The notes: generated by a model not told the origin, from the sequence alone. DNA of 64,000 nt from Chrysaora quinquecirrha (GCA_014526335.1 JACTAT010000010.1:3344253-3408252), one strand, 5' to 3'. Shown: positions 13,201 through 23,334, numbered from the stretch's first letter. A program made the numbers and translations.

Positions 13201-14181
13201 TCTTTCTTTTCTTTTTTATCTTCTTTTTCTTTACTTTTTTCTTTTCCTTCTTTCTCTTTCTTCTTCACTTTGATCGATTTGAATTTCTCTCTGAATGTAT
13301 TTGATCTATCTTTTTTCAATTTCTTTCTCTCTTTCCTGAAACAGAAATAACATAGAAAAAACTATGATTAAAGATTTTAAAATATTGCTGATGTTTATTT
13401 TAAGCCTGTCTGCACTGCAGAGTATGTCAGTTTAAGGCAAGATCTTGGCTGTGCAAGAGCCAATTTCTATTATTCTATCTATTGTTAACCTATAATTCTA
13501 TTGAAAACTCGGATATCAAATGCCATACTCTGCAGTGGGGTGTTCAAGGATTGCATGCCCCAGCACCAGTAGTACTACAGCCTGGGTCAACATCTTGGGG
13601 TGTTACCATTGTCATGTTAATTAATCTATTGTTTACCCAGTCTGCTCACAACAACATGTAGGCCAAAACTTGAATGTTCCACAATGCTACAGCACCTTCA
13701 TGGCAGTGTATGGCAGTCCAGGTTGCATATCAAGTTAGTTGTGTTTTGTTCAGAAAATATTGTTAGGTCTCAAAACAGTACCTACGGTACCTAAACAACC
13801 TTCATTCTACTGTTATTCAAAAAGATATCATTCCATAAACATCAAATAGCCGGTTTAGCACACACAGAGAATTTGAAGTGCAAAGATTTGGATTGGGATG
13901 GCGCAAGTAGAGGGCCTTATAGAAGGGTGCCTTTTATTGGGCTTAGGCCATTTTTTTTACCTCTGGGCTTGCGATTCTTCTTCGACTTCTGAAGAATCCA
14001 GCTCATCTGAATGAAATGCTACATAACGTTTGCTGTCCTTTTTATGATGCTTGGGACTTGCAGGAGCGTCATAATGTCCTTGATCATCACCCTGTTCACC
14101 GCTGAAACCATAAATGGCTCCATGATTCTTGTCATCTGTCATTTTTAGTGTTCTTCGACGGCCATTTTGGTCGGTCAGCAT
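4270..14181 (-). CDS. RALBP1: RalA-binding protein 1 (RLIP76-like): Rho GAP and Ral effector
   Basis: Seventeen coding exons with GT–AG borders: 14181–13961, 13335–13127, 12862–12748, 12599–12522, 11847–11716, 10941–10823, 10077–9947, 9417–9364, 8873–8792, 8660–8601, 7911–7726, 7256–7031, 6926–6874, 6299–6228, 5542–5447, 5171–5100, 4368–4270. About 667 residues; human is about 655. Order: an acidic/basic Lys-rich N-terminus (RYVAFHSDELDSS resembles the human GYAAFQEDSSGDE), the RhoGAP domain (GIYRVSGVKSKIDELK with the arginine finger; AGLLKLYLRELP; NYTLISWLFVHLNHV; NISIVFSPTMNIS), the Ral-binding coiled coil (EEEVMEQMWEIQRTVTQLKRR), and an acidic coiled-coil tail. Known role: GTP-bound Ral effector, GAP for Cdc42/Rac, endocytosis. 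All phases agree except one extra base in exon 3 near 12813–12815. The ATG follows an in-frame stop. Joining the exons at 7726 and 7256 treats the 39-bp array as intronic. Confidence 0.9.
4442..4612 (-). repeat. tRNA-derived SINE-like repeat, family A
   Basis: Second copy, in the last RalBP1 intron. On the minus strand 'tgctgtggcattatggcc' leads to a B-box-like GGCGTTCGAACCCC and the tail 'gatcgagatctcgata'. It lies in the sense orientation relative to RalBP1. Confidence 0.6.
4740..4956 (-). mobile_element. Penelope-like element fragment (promoter and terminal region)
   Basis: The minus strand matches 27300–27520 of the larger Penelope-like copy. In order: remains after the nuclease stop, CCAAT-type boxes (ttgattggtgcat), a TATA-like TATAAATTC, then 'actctgaggagtgtcagacg', the hammerhead core listed separately. 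It sits in the last RalBP1 intron in the same orientation as that gene. The nuclease coding part is missing. Confidence 0.65.
4754..4794 (-). ncRNA. Hammerhead-ribozyme motif, type I, intronic in RalBP1
   Basis: Read on the minus strand: stem I 5' strand AUACU, core CUGAGGA (fits CUGANGA), a short stem II (GU...AC, loop GUCAG), core GAAA, a two-pair stem III (AA/UU, loop CACU), H17 = A, then stem I 3' strand GGUAU. Stem I pairs with one G·U wobble. Cleavage would fall between 4760 and 4759. Hammerheads of this minimal type are known from Penelope-like elements. The short stems II and III make activity as a monomer uncertain. Confidence 0.55.
6610..6720 (+). repeat. Inverted partial array of the 39-bp unit (2.8 copies)
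   Basis: Units start at 6610, 6649 and 6688 (tggaagaagaggggagcaag...). They are the reverse complement of the units at 7292–7640. The array lies in the intron downstream of the 53-nt exon 6926–6874, so the two arrays face each other across two RalBP1 exons. Confidence 0.75.
7292..7640. repeat. 39-bp minisatellite, about nine units
   Basis: Units start at 7292, 7331, 7370, 7409, 7448, 7487, 7524, 7563 and 7602. All are 39 bp except the one at 7487, which is 37 bp. On the minus strand the unit would encode HRDIDGRRGEEVK, but the 37-bp unit and flanking stops break that frame. A phase-correct intron (7725–7257, GTTTGA…AAAAG) removes the whole array. No pyrimidine tract precedes that acceptor, so the intron is plausible but not certain. 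Confidence 0.8.
9000..9240 (+). repeat. Hairpin-containing SINE-like repeat, family C
   Basis: Shares 'cgtcgagtaactct', 'catacagccc' and 'ctctctgatcatgcagtcc' followed by aggttcaact with 16932–17155. The last part resembles a degenerate B box. It lies in a RalBP1 intron. Confidence 0.45.
9536..9835. mobile_element. Rearranged Penelope-like element remnant
   Basis: The minus strand of 9700–9778 encodes FHLGALESVFMEVKMPVLCR, matching the C-terminal end of the GIY-YIG protein at 27200–27290. From 9779 the plus strand continues the same protein end (CRQKEFVFSL, then a stop). The two halves are therefore joined head to head, an inversion inside one insertion. It lies in a RalBP1 intron. Confidence 0.6.
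10390..10735. mobile_element. MITE, family M1 (tttgtcaaac termini)
   Basis: Terminal inverted segments rich in 'caaacattctttgtcaaac' enclose a non-coding core; the best-defined unit is 10496–10732. Related copies are at 25228–25535, 26225–26510 and, partially, 28660–28850. It lies in a RalBP1 intron. Confidence 0.55.
11090..11400 (-). mobile_element. Penelope-like element fragment with a dead hammerhead
   Basis: The minus strand carries the end of the nuclease reading frame (VLC..QQEFVFSLGLF, then a stop), the promoter-like part, and CCTGAGGAATGTCAGACG at 11102–11122. The GAAA core is replaced by GTTAAA, so this hammerhead copy should be inactive. It is in the sense orientation in a RalBP1 intron. 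Confidence 0.6.
11415..11530. mobile_element. Penelope-like element fragment, inverted junction
   Basis: 11415–11460 is the hammerhead segment in minus orientation (CTGAGGAGTGTTAGACAAGAAA; two extra bases disturb the core). 11480–11530 is the adjacent promoter segment in plus orientation (gcatctgggtataaatac). The pieces are joined head to head. Confidence 0.5.
12060..12520. repeat. (GTTA)n / (TAAC)n tetranucleotide array
   Basis: An imperfect GTTA array fills the RalBP1 intron directly behind the donor at 12521. On the RalBP1 sense strand it reads (CTAA)n. Similar arrays occur at 15840–16140, 16625–16930 and 61930–62480. Confidence 0.9.
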
Positions 14182-14236
14182 TAGAACGTGGTAGATTTAC
14201 GCAGTCTTCTTCAATCCTGGCAATTTGATTGTATAA

Positions 14237-14748
14237 TCTATAGAGGTGGGAGAGATAGTGGATTGCTATAATTGCACAGCACCCAGGGACCAGGCAGGGG
14301 ATCTGAAAGTTCCGGCAGTTATTACGCAAAACTTAATTTTTCACTTAATTTTGAAATTTAAAAATTTGAGATAATTGAATAGTGATTAATGAAGTGATAA
14401 ACAAAAATAACAATGCAATTTTTAGTGGTTAATTATTTGTGCCATAAATATTAATTTCGCAAGGCGCATGCGCAATTAGTACATTACCGTACTCATCAGA
14501 TTGAGTGGAAAATAAGCTGTGAGTTCAATGAGATGGACTTACACAATTGAGACGGTGTCATGAGTTGGAAGTGAAAGCATAGGGGTATCCATTGCGTAAG
14601 CAGGCTTGGGGACCGGATATTCCCTCCCCCCGGAGGCTGGCGGAAGACTCATGGGAGAATAGCGATTTCCTGTAACGGGAACCACCGTAAGATGCGACGC
14701 CTCAGCCACATTGTCTCGGCATTGTGGATGCAAGTGGGGAGCATTCAT
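14237..14748 (-). other. Possible upstream exon of RalBP1 or separate small reading frame
   Basis: On the minus strand an ATG at 14748 opens a 68-codon frame (MNAPHLHPQCRDNV...) that ends at a strong donor, ATTGT|GTAAGT (exon end 14543). A strong acceptor with a pyrimidine tract (CTCTATAG|ATTATAC, exon start 14237) follows upstream of the RalBP1 ATG. Joined, the frame runs on and stops inside RalBP1 coding exon 1 in another frame. It could be 5' UTR with an upstream ORF, or an N-terminal extension with a one-base error. I favour 5' UTR. Confidence 0.35.
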
Positions 14749-15656
14749 CTCAGCACCGGGTCAGATATTTTTGCCTATCTGTTTTTTTTTAGACGTGATG
14801 TATACCGTACCGTCTCTGACCTTGCTATTGTAAAAGTTAGCCTCCATTCAGATATTTTTCATTACGTGTGGCAAGAGTGCATAAATCTACTACATTCTAA
14901 TGCTGACCAAAATCACAGTTCTGATTACTAGTCTGTGCCTAAATGGTCAGCGATCAGGGCGAAACAGGACGTTTCTGAGCATGATCAACATAACATCCCT
15001 CCGCGTCCTCCTTTCCAAAAGTGCAAAATAACGGCTGGCTGCAACAGGGTGGCACTTGTGCCGGGAACTTTTTCCAATATTTCTTTATTAAAAAGCCCGG
15101 AACATCCCACATTTTTGCTGATTTTTTTTATTGATCTGCGTACTTTACTTTATAAATTTTAGCTTTTTAGTGAATTTCTTTTTATGCATCTTCTTTTATC
15201 TGTAGACTCGTGGAGAGTTTGAAAGCACGTTCTTCTGGGCAACTTGACAGCTTTCGGGAAAATCGAATTCTTTCCAGGCCCAAACTCTCCTGACCCATAA
15301 GCAAGAAGATTTCGTTGACTTCACACAGAAATTTTCCCCACATCAACTTCTCTATATGTTCCTTTTTGGCGTCTGGATCGGAAACCTCTGAAGTCTACTT
15401 TGTAATTATAAAGAGACGAAAGTCCCATAAGGTCATAACAACGCATAAGCAACTGCCACGTCTGAATTTGCATTTCTTTACTTTTTAAAAATATCTTCGA
15501 ACACCCAAAGAATTCAGAGTTCGTAACTGACGACGAGTTCGGTGCAGCAAACGAAACCTATACGTTACGTTGCCTTTGAAGGATGCAAATGGTCGATGTT
15601 GGTTTAAATTTAACCTGAAACAAGCTTACAAACAAGGATGAGCTGCAATATTCATT
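14749..15656. other. Divergent intergenic region, RalBP1 / phospholipase-like gene
   Basis: The two genes face away from each other here, so promoters for both are expected; no convincing core promoter stands out. At 14877–14912 the plus strand repeats, in inverted orientation and with a few mismatches, the segment around the RalBP1 start codon (tctaatgctgacc). Confidence 0.4.
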
Positions 15657-16727
15657 ATGTACCATACGTATAGTGGTAGAACTTTTCTATCATTGCCTCT
15701 GGTCGTTTTGTGTGTAATCATCGTCACTCAAAAGCCTGTTCTTATTTCGATAAACAAGGTAAGCCAAAGCAGGTTGTATACTGTACTGGATTGTGGGGTA
15801 CGCAAGCAAAACGTTGAAACTCTACCCAAAGCACAACTAGCTAATAAAGTAACTAACTAACTAATTAACTAGCTTACTAACTAGCTAACTAACTAACTTG
15901 CTAACTAACTACTAACCCTACTATCAAACTAACAAACTAACTAACTAACTAGCTAACTAACTCACATACAAAGTAGCTTAGTAACCAACTAACACGCTAA
16001 CAAAGTAACTAACTAACTAAAGAGCTAACTAACAAACAAACTAACTAACTAACTAACTAAGTAACTAATTAGCTAACGAGCTAACTAACAAACTAAATAA
16101 CCAACTAACTAAGTAACTAACTAATTAACCAACCAAGCAACTATACCCAAATGCAAAAAAAAACCCTTCTCTATAGCTTTTAAACAAAATAAAAAACTGT
16201 AACCCCCTCCGTAGCCCAATTCTAACCCCGACTTACCCTTTTCAGAACCCTAGCTAACAGATTCCGAAGCTCAGCTAAAAGACCCCTTTCAGATCCTTAA
16301 CATGAACTGGTTTCCTTATGATGAACGAACGCTTGCTAAACTGCACTTAAGACGTTTTTGGGACCTTTACAACAAGGATAAATACCAAGTAATTCTACTT
16401 GATTTATCGATTATTTAACGCTGATATAATGAGTATTTTGGTCGTAAGATAATTTTTATATTTTTTTCCAGAAAATTCTACAAATGGATGTAGTATTCCA
16501 TTAGGATTTCCATTTCCTTACAAGAGCATCTTTGACCAGGCTTGCAATATTCATGACCAATGTTACACATCTGTGAGCATACTTTATTATTTTTCTGTTT
16601 TATTTGCAGTCAATTTTGGACGAATACGTTATCAACTAACTAACAAAACAATTAACAAACTAGTTGACTGACAAACTTACTAACTGACTAACAAACAAAT
16701 TAACTAACTAATAAGCTAACTAACTAG

Positions 16728-16771
<44 letters not shown>

Positions 16772-16772
16772 T

Positions 16773-16805
<33 letters not shown>

Positions 16806-16859
16806 TGTAACCAACTAAACTAACTAACAAACTGACTAATTAATTAACTACTCAACTAC

Positions 16860-16912
<53 letters not shown>

Positions 16913-17376
16913 AAACTAACTAACTAACTATCGTCGAGTAACTCTTCAACTCATACAGCCAAAGGCATGTATAGTGCTAAAGAAGACTCAACATAGCTGA
17001 AAAAAAATTTAACGGGATTAGAGACTTGGGCTGTATGACTTTTGGATAGTTACTCGGCGATTTCATTGAGCTCTATAGCTCAGTGGATGCCTCGTTGGCT
17101 CTCTGGTCATGCAATGTAGTCCAGGTTTGAATGCCATCTATTGTGGTATGCAACTTGCGATAGAATTTATTAAATACATATATTTATATACAGAAAATTA
17201 ATCATTCTATTTCTATTACATTTCAGAAATTACAGTTAAGAAAAGGATGTGATCAAATGTTCTTGCTAAACATGATTGAAATTTGCAGCAAAGTTGCACA
17301 AAATGGTTTGAGATGCAAAAGATACGCGAAAATCTATTATATTTCTGTTCGAATAGGAGGGGTATTCCATTATTAA
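15657..17376 (+). CDS. Small secreted phospholipase A2-like protein
   Basis: Four exons: 15657–15758, 16293–16388, 16472–16572, 17227–17376. Exon 1 gives a hydrophobic leader (FLSLPLVVLCVIIV). Exon 2 contains a WFPYDE... segment. Exon 3 carries the diagnostic CNIHDQCY: the His-Asp pair of secreted phospholipases A2, with NGCSIPLGFPFPYKSIFDQA before it. Exon 4 adds further cysteines and ends at TAA. The layout fits the conodipine-like/short PLA2 group; I infer lipid hydrolysis outside the cell. Borders are GT–AG, but the frame is one base short where exon 3 begins (A run at 16472), so the copy is either broken or misread there. Introns 1 and 3 are filled with (CTAA)n. The expected lineage-specific cysteine spacing after HDQCY is shortened. 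Confidence 0.68.
15840..16140. repeat. (TAAC)n array in intron 1 of the phospholipase-like gene
   Basis: Imperfect tetranucleotide array, sense strand CTAA. Confidence 0.9.
16625..16930. repeat. (TAAC)n array in intron 3 of the phospholipase-like gene
   Basis: Nearly pure stretches of the tetranucleotide, sense strand CTAA. Confidence 0.9.
16932..17155 (+). repeat. Hairpin-containing SINE-like repeat, family C
   Basis: Arms 'gtcgagtaactc...atacagcc' and 'ggctgtatgac...agttactcggcga' can pair. A tRNA-like part follows ('tagctcagtgg', an A-box-like word, then 'ccaggtttgaatgcc', close to a B box). Related to 9000–9240. Confidence 0.5.
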
Positions 17377-17582
17377 TTTGTATGTTTCGATGGCAAAATA
17401 GTCTTCTTTTCTTGCCATGCGTCTATACTATTTTTTGCTCACAGCGACTTCGAAGTCTGCGAGTTGTATGCAAAGTAGTCCTCTTCCCACAATACAAATT
17501 AGGAAAGTTTTCTTGTCATACAAACAGTGTAGCTTTATACTATTGATTCAGAATGGATGTTATGTTGTCACGCTTGAAATAG

Positions 17583-17832
17583 ACTAAGGGCTGTTTCAGA
17601 GGGTCTTTTCGGGCTTCCAGGAGAAAGGGGAACATGCGAAATGTATCCAGAGAACAAAGGAACATGGCCAAAATTTAAATGGAACCAGGGAACATCAGGA
17701 AACAGACATGAAGTAAAATCCTCCTATCAATCTGCTTGACTTTCAGTCTGAAAAATTATCCTAGAAACTCCAGAGAACAAGGAATTTTCTCAAGGGGACA
17801 GGGAAGATATACCCCCTTAAACGACCCTCCTT
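17583..17832. mobile_element. MITE-like repeat, family F
   Basis: About 245 bp with short terminal inverted parts (agggctgttt / aaacgaccct) and shared inner words such as 'ggaacatggcc' and 'agtctgaaaaattat'. Copies at 24953–25192 and 60547–60775. Lies between the convergent phospholipase-like and renalase genes. Confidence 0.55.
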
Positions 17833-17978
17833 TCAGCCTATGTATATTATATTTAAAAACAATTTACTATACTGAATAGTCGACCCTATAACAAGATTTC
17901 ATCTACAAACATGATATGACACTACACAACAAACATCGTCCGATGACTTCGTCATGGCACAAATATCACAAAATCTCA

Positions 17979-20874
17979 TTAAATTTTAGCCTTGACATGT
18001 CCTGATATATTCTCAATAATCGATGTTGAAGACTCTATACAGCCATCAAATGTTGACTGGGAAAAGCTATCGCCTCCTGCAATGACGCACGGTGATTCAT
18101 TTAATACTAGGCAACCTGGTTTATCATGGTATGGTTTATATACCTGTGAATACCTCCATCTTTGGCATTTCTTGCTTGCCGGCTCAGGTAACTGTGGTAG
18201 ATATTTCTGTAAACTTGACAAGATTAAAGGCTCGACTGTTCCAAAGTCCGATTCTAGATGTTTCAGTCCAAATGGTACGCTTGTGTGAAGGACAATTGAA
18301 GATCCATGCTCGTCACCTAAAAGAAGGGTCTTATTAAACTCTTTCGCGCAGACATTACGTTTCGTCTCTAGTCATATCTTGTCATAGTTTAGCTACTGAA
18401 CTTAATTGCTGGGAGAGTTATTTCTTTGAGTGAAGCCAGGCTTATATTGAGCAACGATGCGATAGACCTAACCCCAACTAGTTGTAACTGGTAGCTAACT
18501 TATTTCGACATGTCAACAGTTAGTCAGAACTTATAGGATACAGTTGATCGATGTTGGCGGAGCGCTCAGGCCGACTGCAACACCGCAACTGACGGAAATT
18601 CATTGTGAACTAATCGCAGAAGTAGAACATGCCCAACTTTCTTGAAAAGTGCACCGACTATTTGCCGTCAAAAAGGAACTAGTTGCAAATTAGTCAACAC
18701 AACGCTCATGTCCACAAGGTAGTTGCTATAAACAAGTTTCGAAAATCGCCGAGTGAGTAAAAACCAGGTCACAAGGTCATTCAGTCCGCAAATGTTTTTT
18801 ACAAAGGTGAAGACATTCGACTTATTACACGATTTGTACTCTTCGCAAACAACAACAATCACCTTTTAACAACCACAACAACCGGGTTGCTGCATGTTGT
18901 TGCAGTTGTAACAAAATTTCCGAAAGTAATAAGTCTATGGAAGAAAAGTAACAAGTCTATGAAGATATTTAGAATAGATTAACATATCAAATAAAAACCC
19001 ATACCCGCTCCACGTTTCGCTGTATCTACACTTATAAATCGCAGACAGTCATCTCCAGATATATATTTGCAAGTCCATGGAATTTCAAATGGTAGTTTAT
19101 CAGGGAAATATAACGCCATTGCGTATCTTGACGAATATTCAACTTGCCGCAAATTCGACAAGTTCGATTCAAAAGAGTTCTCCAGGGATCCTTGAATGTT
19201 GAGTAACTGTGGAACAGGAATAGTAAGTATTACAGCATCGCTTTGAATCGATTCACTGTATTCTTCTATTGAGATTGAAAGTTTTGTAGCTTTATCCACC
19301 ATGTCAATCTTTTCAACAGTTGTGCCATACTTAATGTCCGATTCTAAAAGGAAAACAAAGCTAAACTGTGAGGTTTTGTTGAGTGAACAACGTTTTTGCT
19401 TTAATTAACTAGGTGGTATACAAAAGTGGTGGTCTGGGTCCTCATCTGTCGTTCGTAAGGTCGTGGGTTCGAATCTCGTCGGAACTGCTTTCCCAATTCT
19501 ACAGTCAACTCAGCTGTCCATCTTTCCGAGGTCGGTAAATCAGGACCGAGGGTATTCGTTCTAGAATATCAGTCTGGGGGCATAAAACGAATGTCCACTA
19601 TAGCAGTAGTGCTGTCAGTAAACTGAACATATGCTATCAAACAGATACGCTTGCTTGCCTGCTGAGGAATGGAACAGAAAATGGTTCGTTTTCTGTACAT
19701 ATGGTCGCATTACCCGGAGACTTATTACATCGCTGTTTCGATTGTCTCAAATCGAAGCGTATCAAAGCGAATCAAACCGAATCAAAGCTAATCGACCTGG
19801 ATATCAAATTGAATGAAAGCAAATCTAACCAAATGAAGAAAATCAAATAGAAAAGTATAGAACTGAAATCAAAGAAACATTAAAAGTCAAACCTAATTAC
19901 GTAGAAGTGAAGGAAATTGAATCAAAACGAATCAAGTGGAGCTCTGGCACAACGTTACATACCAGATTGCTTAAGAAAGTGTTTCACAACTGAGTTTATT
20001 CCAAATGGCGAGACATAGTGTTTTGCATTTTCTTCAAAACGATTTGGTCCAACTATTTTTCCTGAGAATTCTCTCAGTGCATCTGCAGCCAAAAGTTCTT
20101 CATAAAAGCTAGAAAAAAAAGATGGGCATTAGTTTATAATTGATAGGATACCAGGATAAAGTAGGACAACATTTTCAACATGACCATTGTGATGATGGGT
20201 ATGCTGATGATTATAATGATGATGATTATGACAACAACAATGACTATGATGGTAATGATGATGATGATGTTGAGGACAACGTCAATGATAATGATGATGT
20301 TGACGATGATGACAAAAATGATGATAACAATGATGATGATGGTAATGATGGTAATGATGTTAATGATGATCAATGATGATGATGATGTTGATGATAATGA
20401 TGGTTACAATTGATGATGATTAATGCTGATGATGATGGTGATAATGATCAACGATTAATTGATGATGATGATTCATGATAAATTCATGGATGATTACCAT
20501 TATCATGATTATTATGATCACAATCATAATGATGATCATAATGGTGAATATCTATGACTTGATGACTCCACCCTTTCGATGGACATAATCATCATAATCA
20601 TCAATCATCATCATCATTATATACTAAAAGCCTCTTACTCTTACCATTTATGTTTTTCATAATTCTGCTTTGAAGCTGAAATATACTGTGCGCCAAGATC
20701 ACAAGTTAACAGTGGATTCTCTGAACATCGATTTGTGCTCATTCTTCCACCGGCTCCTCTGCTTTTTTCTAACAATGTTATTTCGATGTCGTCTTTGAAA
20801 AGCCTTTTTAGTCTACAGGCAGTTAGAGAACCTGTCAGGCCAGCACCAACTATAGTTATTCTATAAGGACACAT
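17979..20874 (-). CDS. RNLS: Renalase (FAD-dependent oxidase)
   Basis: Four exons: 20874–20645, 20108–19963, 19343–19005, 18316–17979. All borders are GT–AG, all phases agree, 350 residues (human about 342). The N-terminus has the dinucleotide-binding fold ITIVGAGLTGSLTACRL, then LLEKSRGAGGRMST and LGAQYIS, as in renalase. Later blocks match renalase in order: FYEELLAADALREF, HYVSPFGINSVVKHFLKQSG, LTIPVPQLLNIQG, YSSRYAMALYF, VLHTSVPFG and the FAD-proximal CVIAGGDSFSQSTFDGCIESS. Known enzymology: oxidation of the isomeric 2-/6-dihydro forms of NAD(P) by O2 to yield NAD(P)+ and peroxide. No signal peptide is evident. Intron 1 is a (GAT)n microsatellite; intron 2 contains a SINE. Confidence 0.95.
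19430..19628 (+). repeat. tRNA-derived SINE-like repeat, family B
   Basis: GTGGTCTGGGTCC... is followed by GTGGGTTCGAATCTCG, a good B box, then a unique tail with 'ttccgaggtcggtaaatc'. It is antisense in renalase intron 2. No second copy was seen in the window. Confidence 0.45.
20180..20640. repeat. (GAT)n microsatellite in renalase intron 1
   Basis: Imperfect ATG/GAT trinucleotide tract; the long reading frames across it on both strands are repeat artefacts. Confidence 0.9.
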
Positions 20875-22275
20875 CTTTGTTATTTACAAGAACTAACAGG
20901 CTATTCTTATCATTAGGAAAGAACGAACAGCAGCATCGATTGCAGTGGCTCTTCAACCAAGCATAAACAAAACAAGAAAAAACTAGGCCATTACGGATAC
21001 CATTATGATCCAGCCTCCCTTTCATTAATAAGGGAACGCTGCAATCGGCAATTATATGGAACGAGGAATTGAGGAACAGGAACGAGAAATAAAGGAACAG
21101 AGGAACGAGGAATTGAACTGAGAAAATGAAACTCAGACTAGATTTGCTATTCGTTCAGTTGTGGTCCGTGAAAGACCAATAACATTATCTGATGAATCCA
21201 GGCGGAAAAACTAACTATCTCTAACAGAACAAGCCTTTCGGTTACGGAGACGTGCACTACATAATGTTTACAGTATCTTGGGAATGCTGGTTATGGGGTT
21301 ATGGGGGCCTTATGGGCTACAAAAGCAAAATTTTGTCTTCTTACTCCCTTACCAGATTCTCAGAGGCACATATATACCACGTCCTCTCTACTGCAGAATT
21401 CTCATAGGCACATGTACACCACAACCCCTATTGGAGTCAGTCATCTGCAAGACCCTTGCTTCAAAAGGAAGGCCAAATGGGGGGCAGCTTATTGAGAAGG
21501 GGACCTAGATAGATAAAGGATCGGCGTTATAGACCTTGTACGATAATTACGTACACATCAATTTCTGAAGCCAGTATCAGCTTGTGTGAAACCTAGCAGA
21601 AAAAATTATCCTCATCAAGTACTAATTACGAAGGTGTTAGTTACTGTGGTTATCTTTCCATCAAACCTTTTTAGCAAAATCCGACCTTAAAAAGGTGTCT
21701 GAGCGCTAGGCAGGGTTTAAAGCGGCTAATTATTTGACAAAGTGAAGATAAGTTTGTCAAACACGTTGTCAAAAACAAGTGTAATTTCTCACTTTTTGGA
21801 TATTGATGAATGATGATGGATGAGGAGTAAAACCTAGTACAACTTTCCTAGAGTTTTATCTTAATGAAATATGAAGTGATGTTATGATAAAGCAAAACGC
21901 CTCAACGTTGGTAGATTTTTAACGTTTCTCTGTGAGAAATCGAACTTTGATTATTTACAGTATATTATTCCCAGAAAGCGTGACAAAAACTTAGGAAACC
22001 CAAGGAAGAATCCGATTGAAGGGCTTGGGCCAAAAAGCACGGTTATCTTAGGATACCCCTTCTGTTTAGGCTGTTCCAATATAGTTTGAACAAGATTGCA
22101 GATACTCTACTCCTGACCTAGACTGAATACTCTAGTCAAAACTATCTTTAAAATGTTTGTGCTTGAGTTATCATTGATGATTCTTCTGTCAATGACACGA
22201 GCAACGCTACAAAGCGTGGAGATAGGTGAACGATGGTCCAAAAGACTTTAAAAACAAATGCTGTACTTTTCTTTT
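20875..22275. other. Intergenic region, renalase / bHLH
   Basis: Holds a short tandem pair around 21355–21435 ('attctca(g/t)aggcacat...') and otherwise unique AT-rich sequence. The divergent promoters of renalase and the bHLH gene are expected here. Confidence 0.4.
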
Positions 22276-22283
22276 TATATAAA
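22276..22283 (+). promoter_or_regulatory. Candidate TATA box for the Oligo-like bHLH gene
   Basis: TATATAAA lies about 280 bases before the ATG, which would leave a 5' UTR of about 250 bases. No other TATA-like word lies closer. Confidence 0.3.
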
Positions 22284-22555
22284 TGACGTAAATATTTTCA
22301 GATTGGTGCGAATCAGACATGCACCTCCAAAGCATGCTGGATGCGAAGGATTGTGAGAATGCTGTGACTTGATTGGCTGGATTTTCACTGGGACGAGCAA
22401 CGTCATAGAGGTATGACACAGGAGACGGAGAGAGAGTTGGGGAAATTTACGAAGCGGACAGGACAGTCCGCTCAAGAAAGTAATCTGTCGAGATTTGAGT
22501 GGTTTTGAAGTGGCGTGATATTAACCGCAGATTGTAACGGGTTGTTACAAATAAA

Positions 22556-23334
22556 ATGAGCTCAGTTGTTGCATCAAATATTGATGTATCTACAAGTGAA
22601 ATTAAGGAAAGTAGTGTTGGATCGCTGGGTAAGAGGGGAGAGAAGAGAAAAAGGACACTGAAGGAACATGAAAAGTTGTTTTGCAATGCGGACAACAAAG
22701 GTCGCTGTACATCAAGAAAGCGGAGACGAAACGATGATTGCAATAGTAAAGAGATTGAGAATATAAAAGAAATGATACTCAAAATCCAAGTGAGAAAGAT
22801 TCAAAGGAAGAGAAAGATCAGATAGATCAAGAACAAGTCGTTTTGAAGAAACAGAACTGGCGATCACGATGCGGCAGAAAACGCAAATATTTCGGACAGG
22901 CATCAGCAAGGCAAGGCGCGACGAGCAGGGAAAGGAATCGATTTCAAGGTATGAAAAAGGCATTAGAGGCATTAAAACAATTGATACCTAACGCTCAGAA
23001 ACCAACTTATGGGAAATTATCAAAATACGCAACTTTGATGCTAGCAGCTAGGTATATAGCAGTGTTAACTGACGCTTTACAGTCGATTGAAAAAATGGAG
23101 GGTGATTGTCGAAGCGAGAGGCATCGCCCAGTTTGTAGTCAGGGGTCTGAAGAAAGCGAAACAACGAATCAGGTTTTTCGACTGGATGAAGATGAACTAT
23201 TTACAGGAGATTTTAGTGACATTATGTTTGATGATTGTGATAAAGATGAATCGTTTTTATTCAATGAAATAACTGAGGAAAGTTTTGAGTTGACGGAGAA
23301 GGAAGGAATTGAAAGTCTTTCTCAATTTGTATGA
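22556..23334 (+). CDS. bHLH transcription factor, Oligo/Beta3-like
   Basis: Intronless. The ATG at 22556 opens a basic, Ser-rich N-terminus (KRGEKRKRTLKEHEK). The bHLH lies at about 22915–23095: basic region ATSRERNRF, helix 1 GMKKALEALKQLIP, loop NAQKPTYG, helix 2 KLSKYATLMLAARYIAVLTDAL. Loop length and the KLSK.ATL.LA..YI block match the Oligo/Beta3 (bHLHe22/e23) family position by position, while the basic region has Thr where that family has Asn. An acidic tail follows (DEDELFTGDFSDIMFDDCDKDE), possibly an activation domain. The frame shifts by one base at an A run at 22765–22768; the downstream part is the better conserved. An ATTAAA poly(A) signal lies at 23841. Role as DNA-binding regulator is by family; targets unknown. 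Confidence 0.78.
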
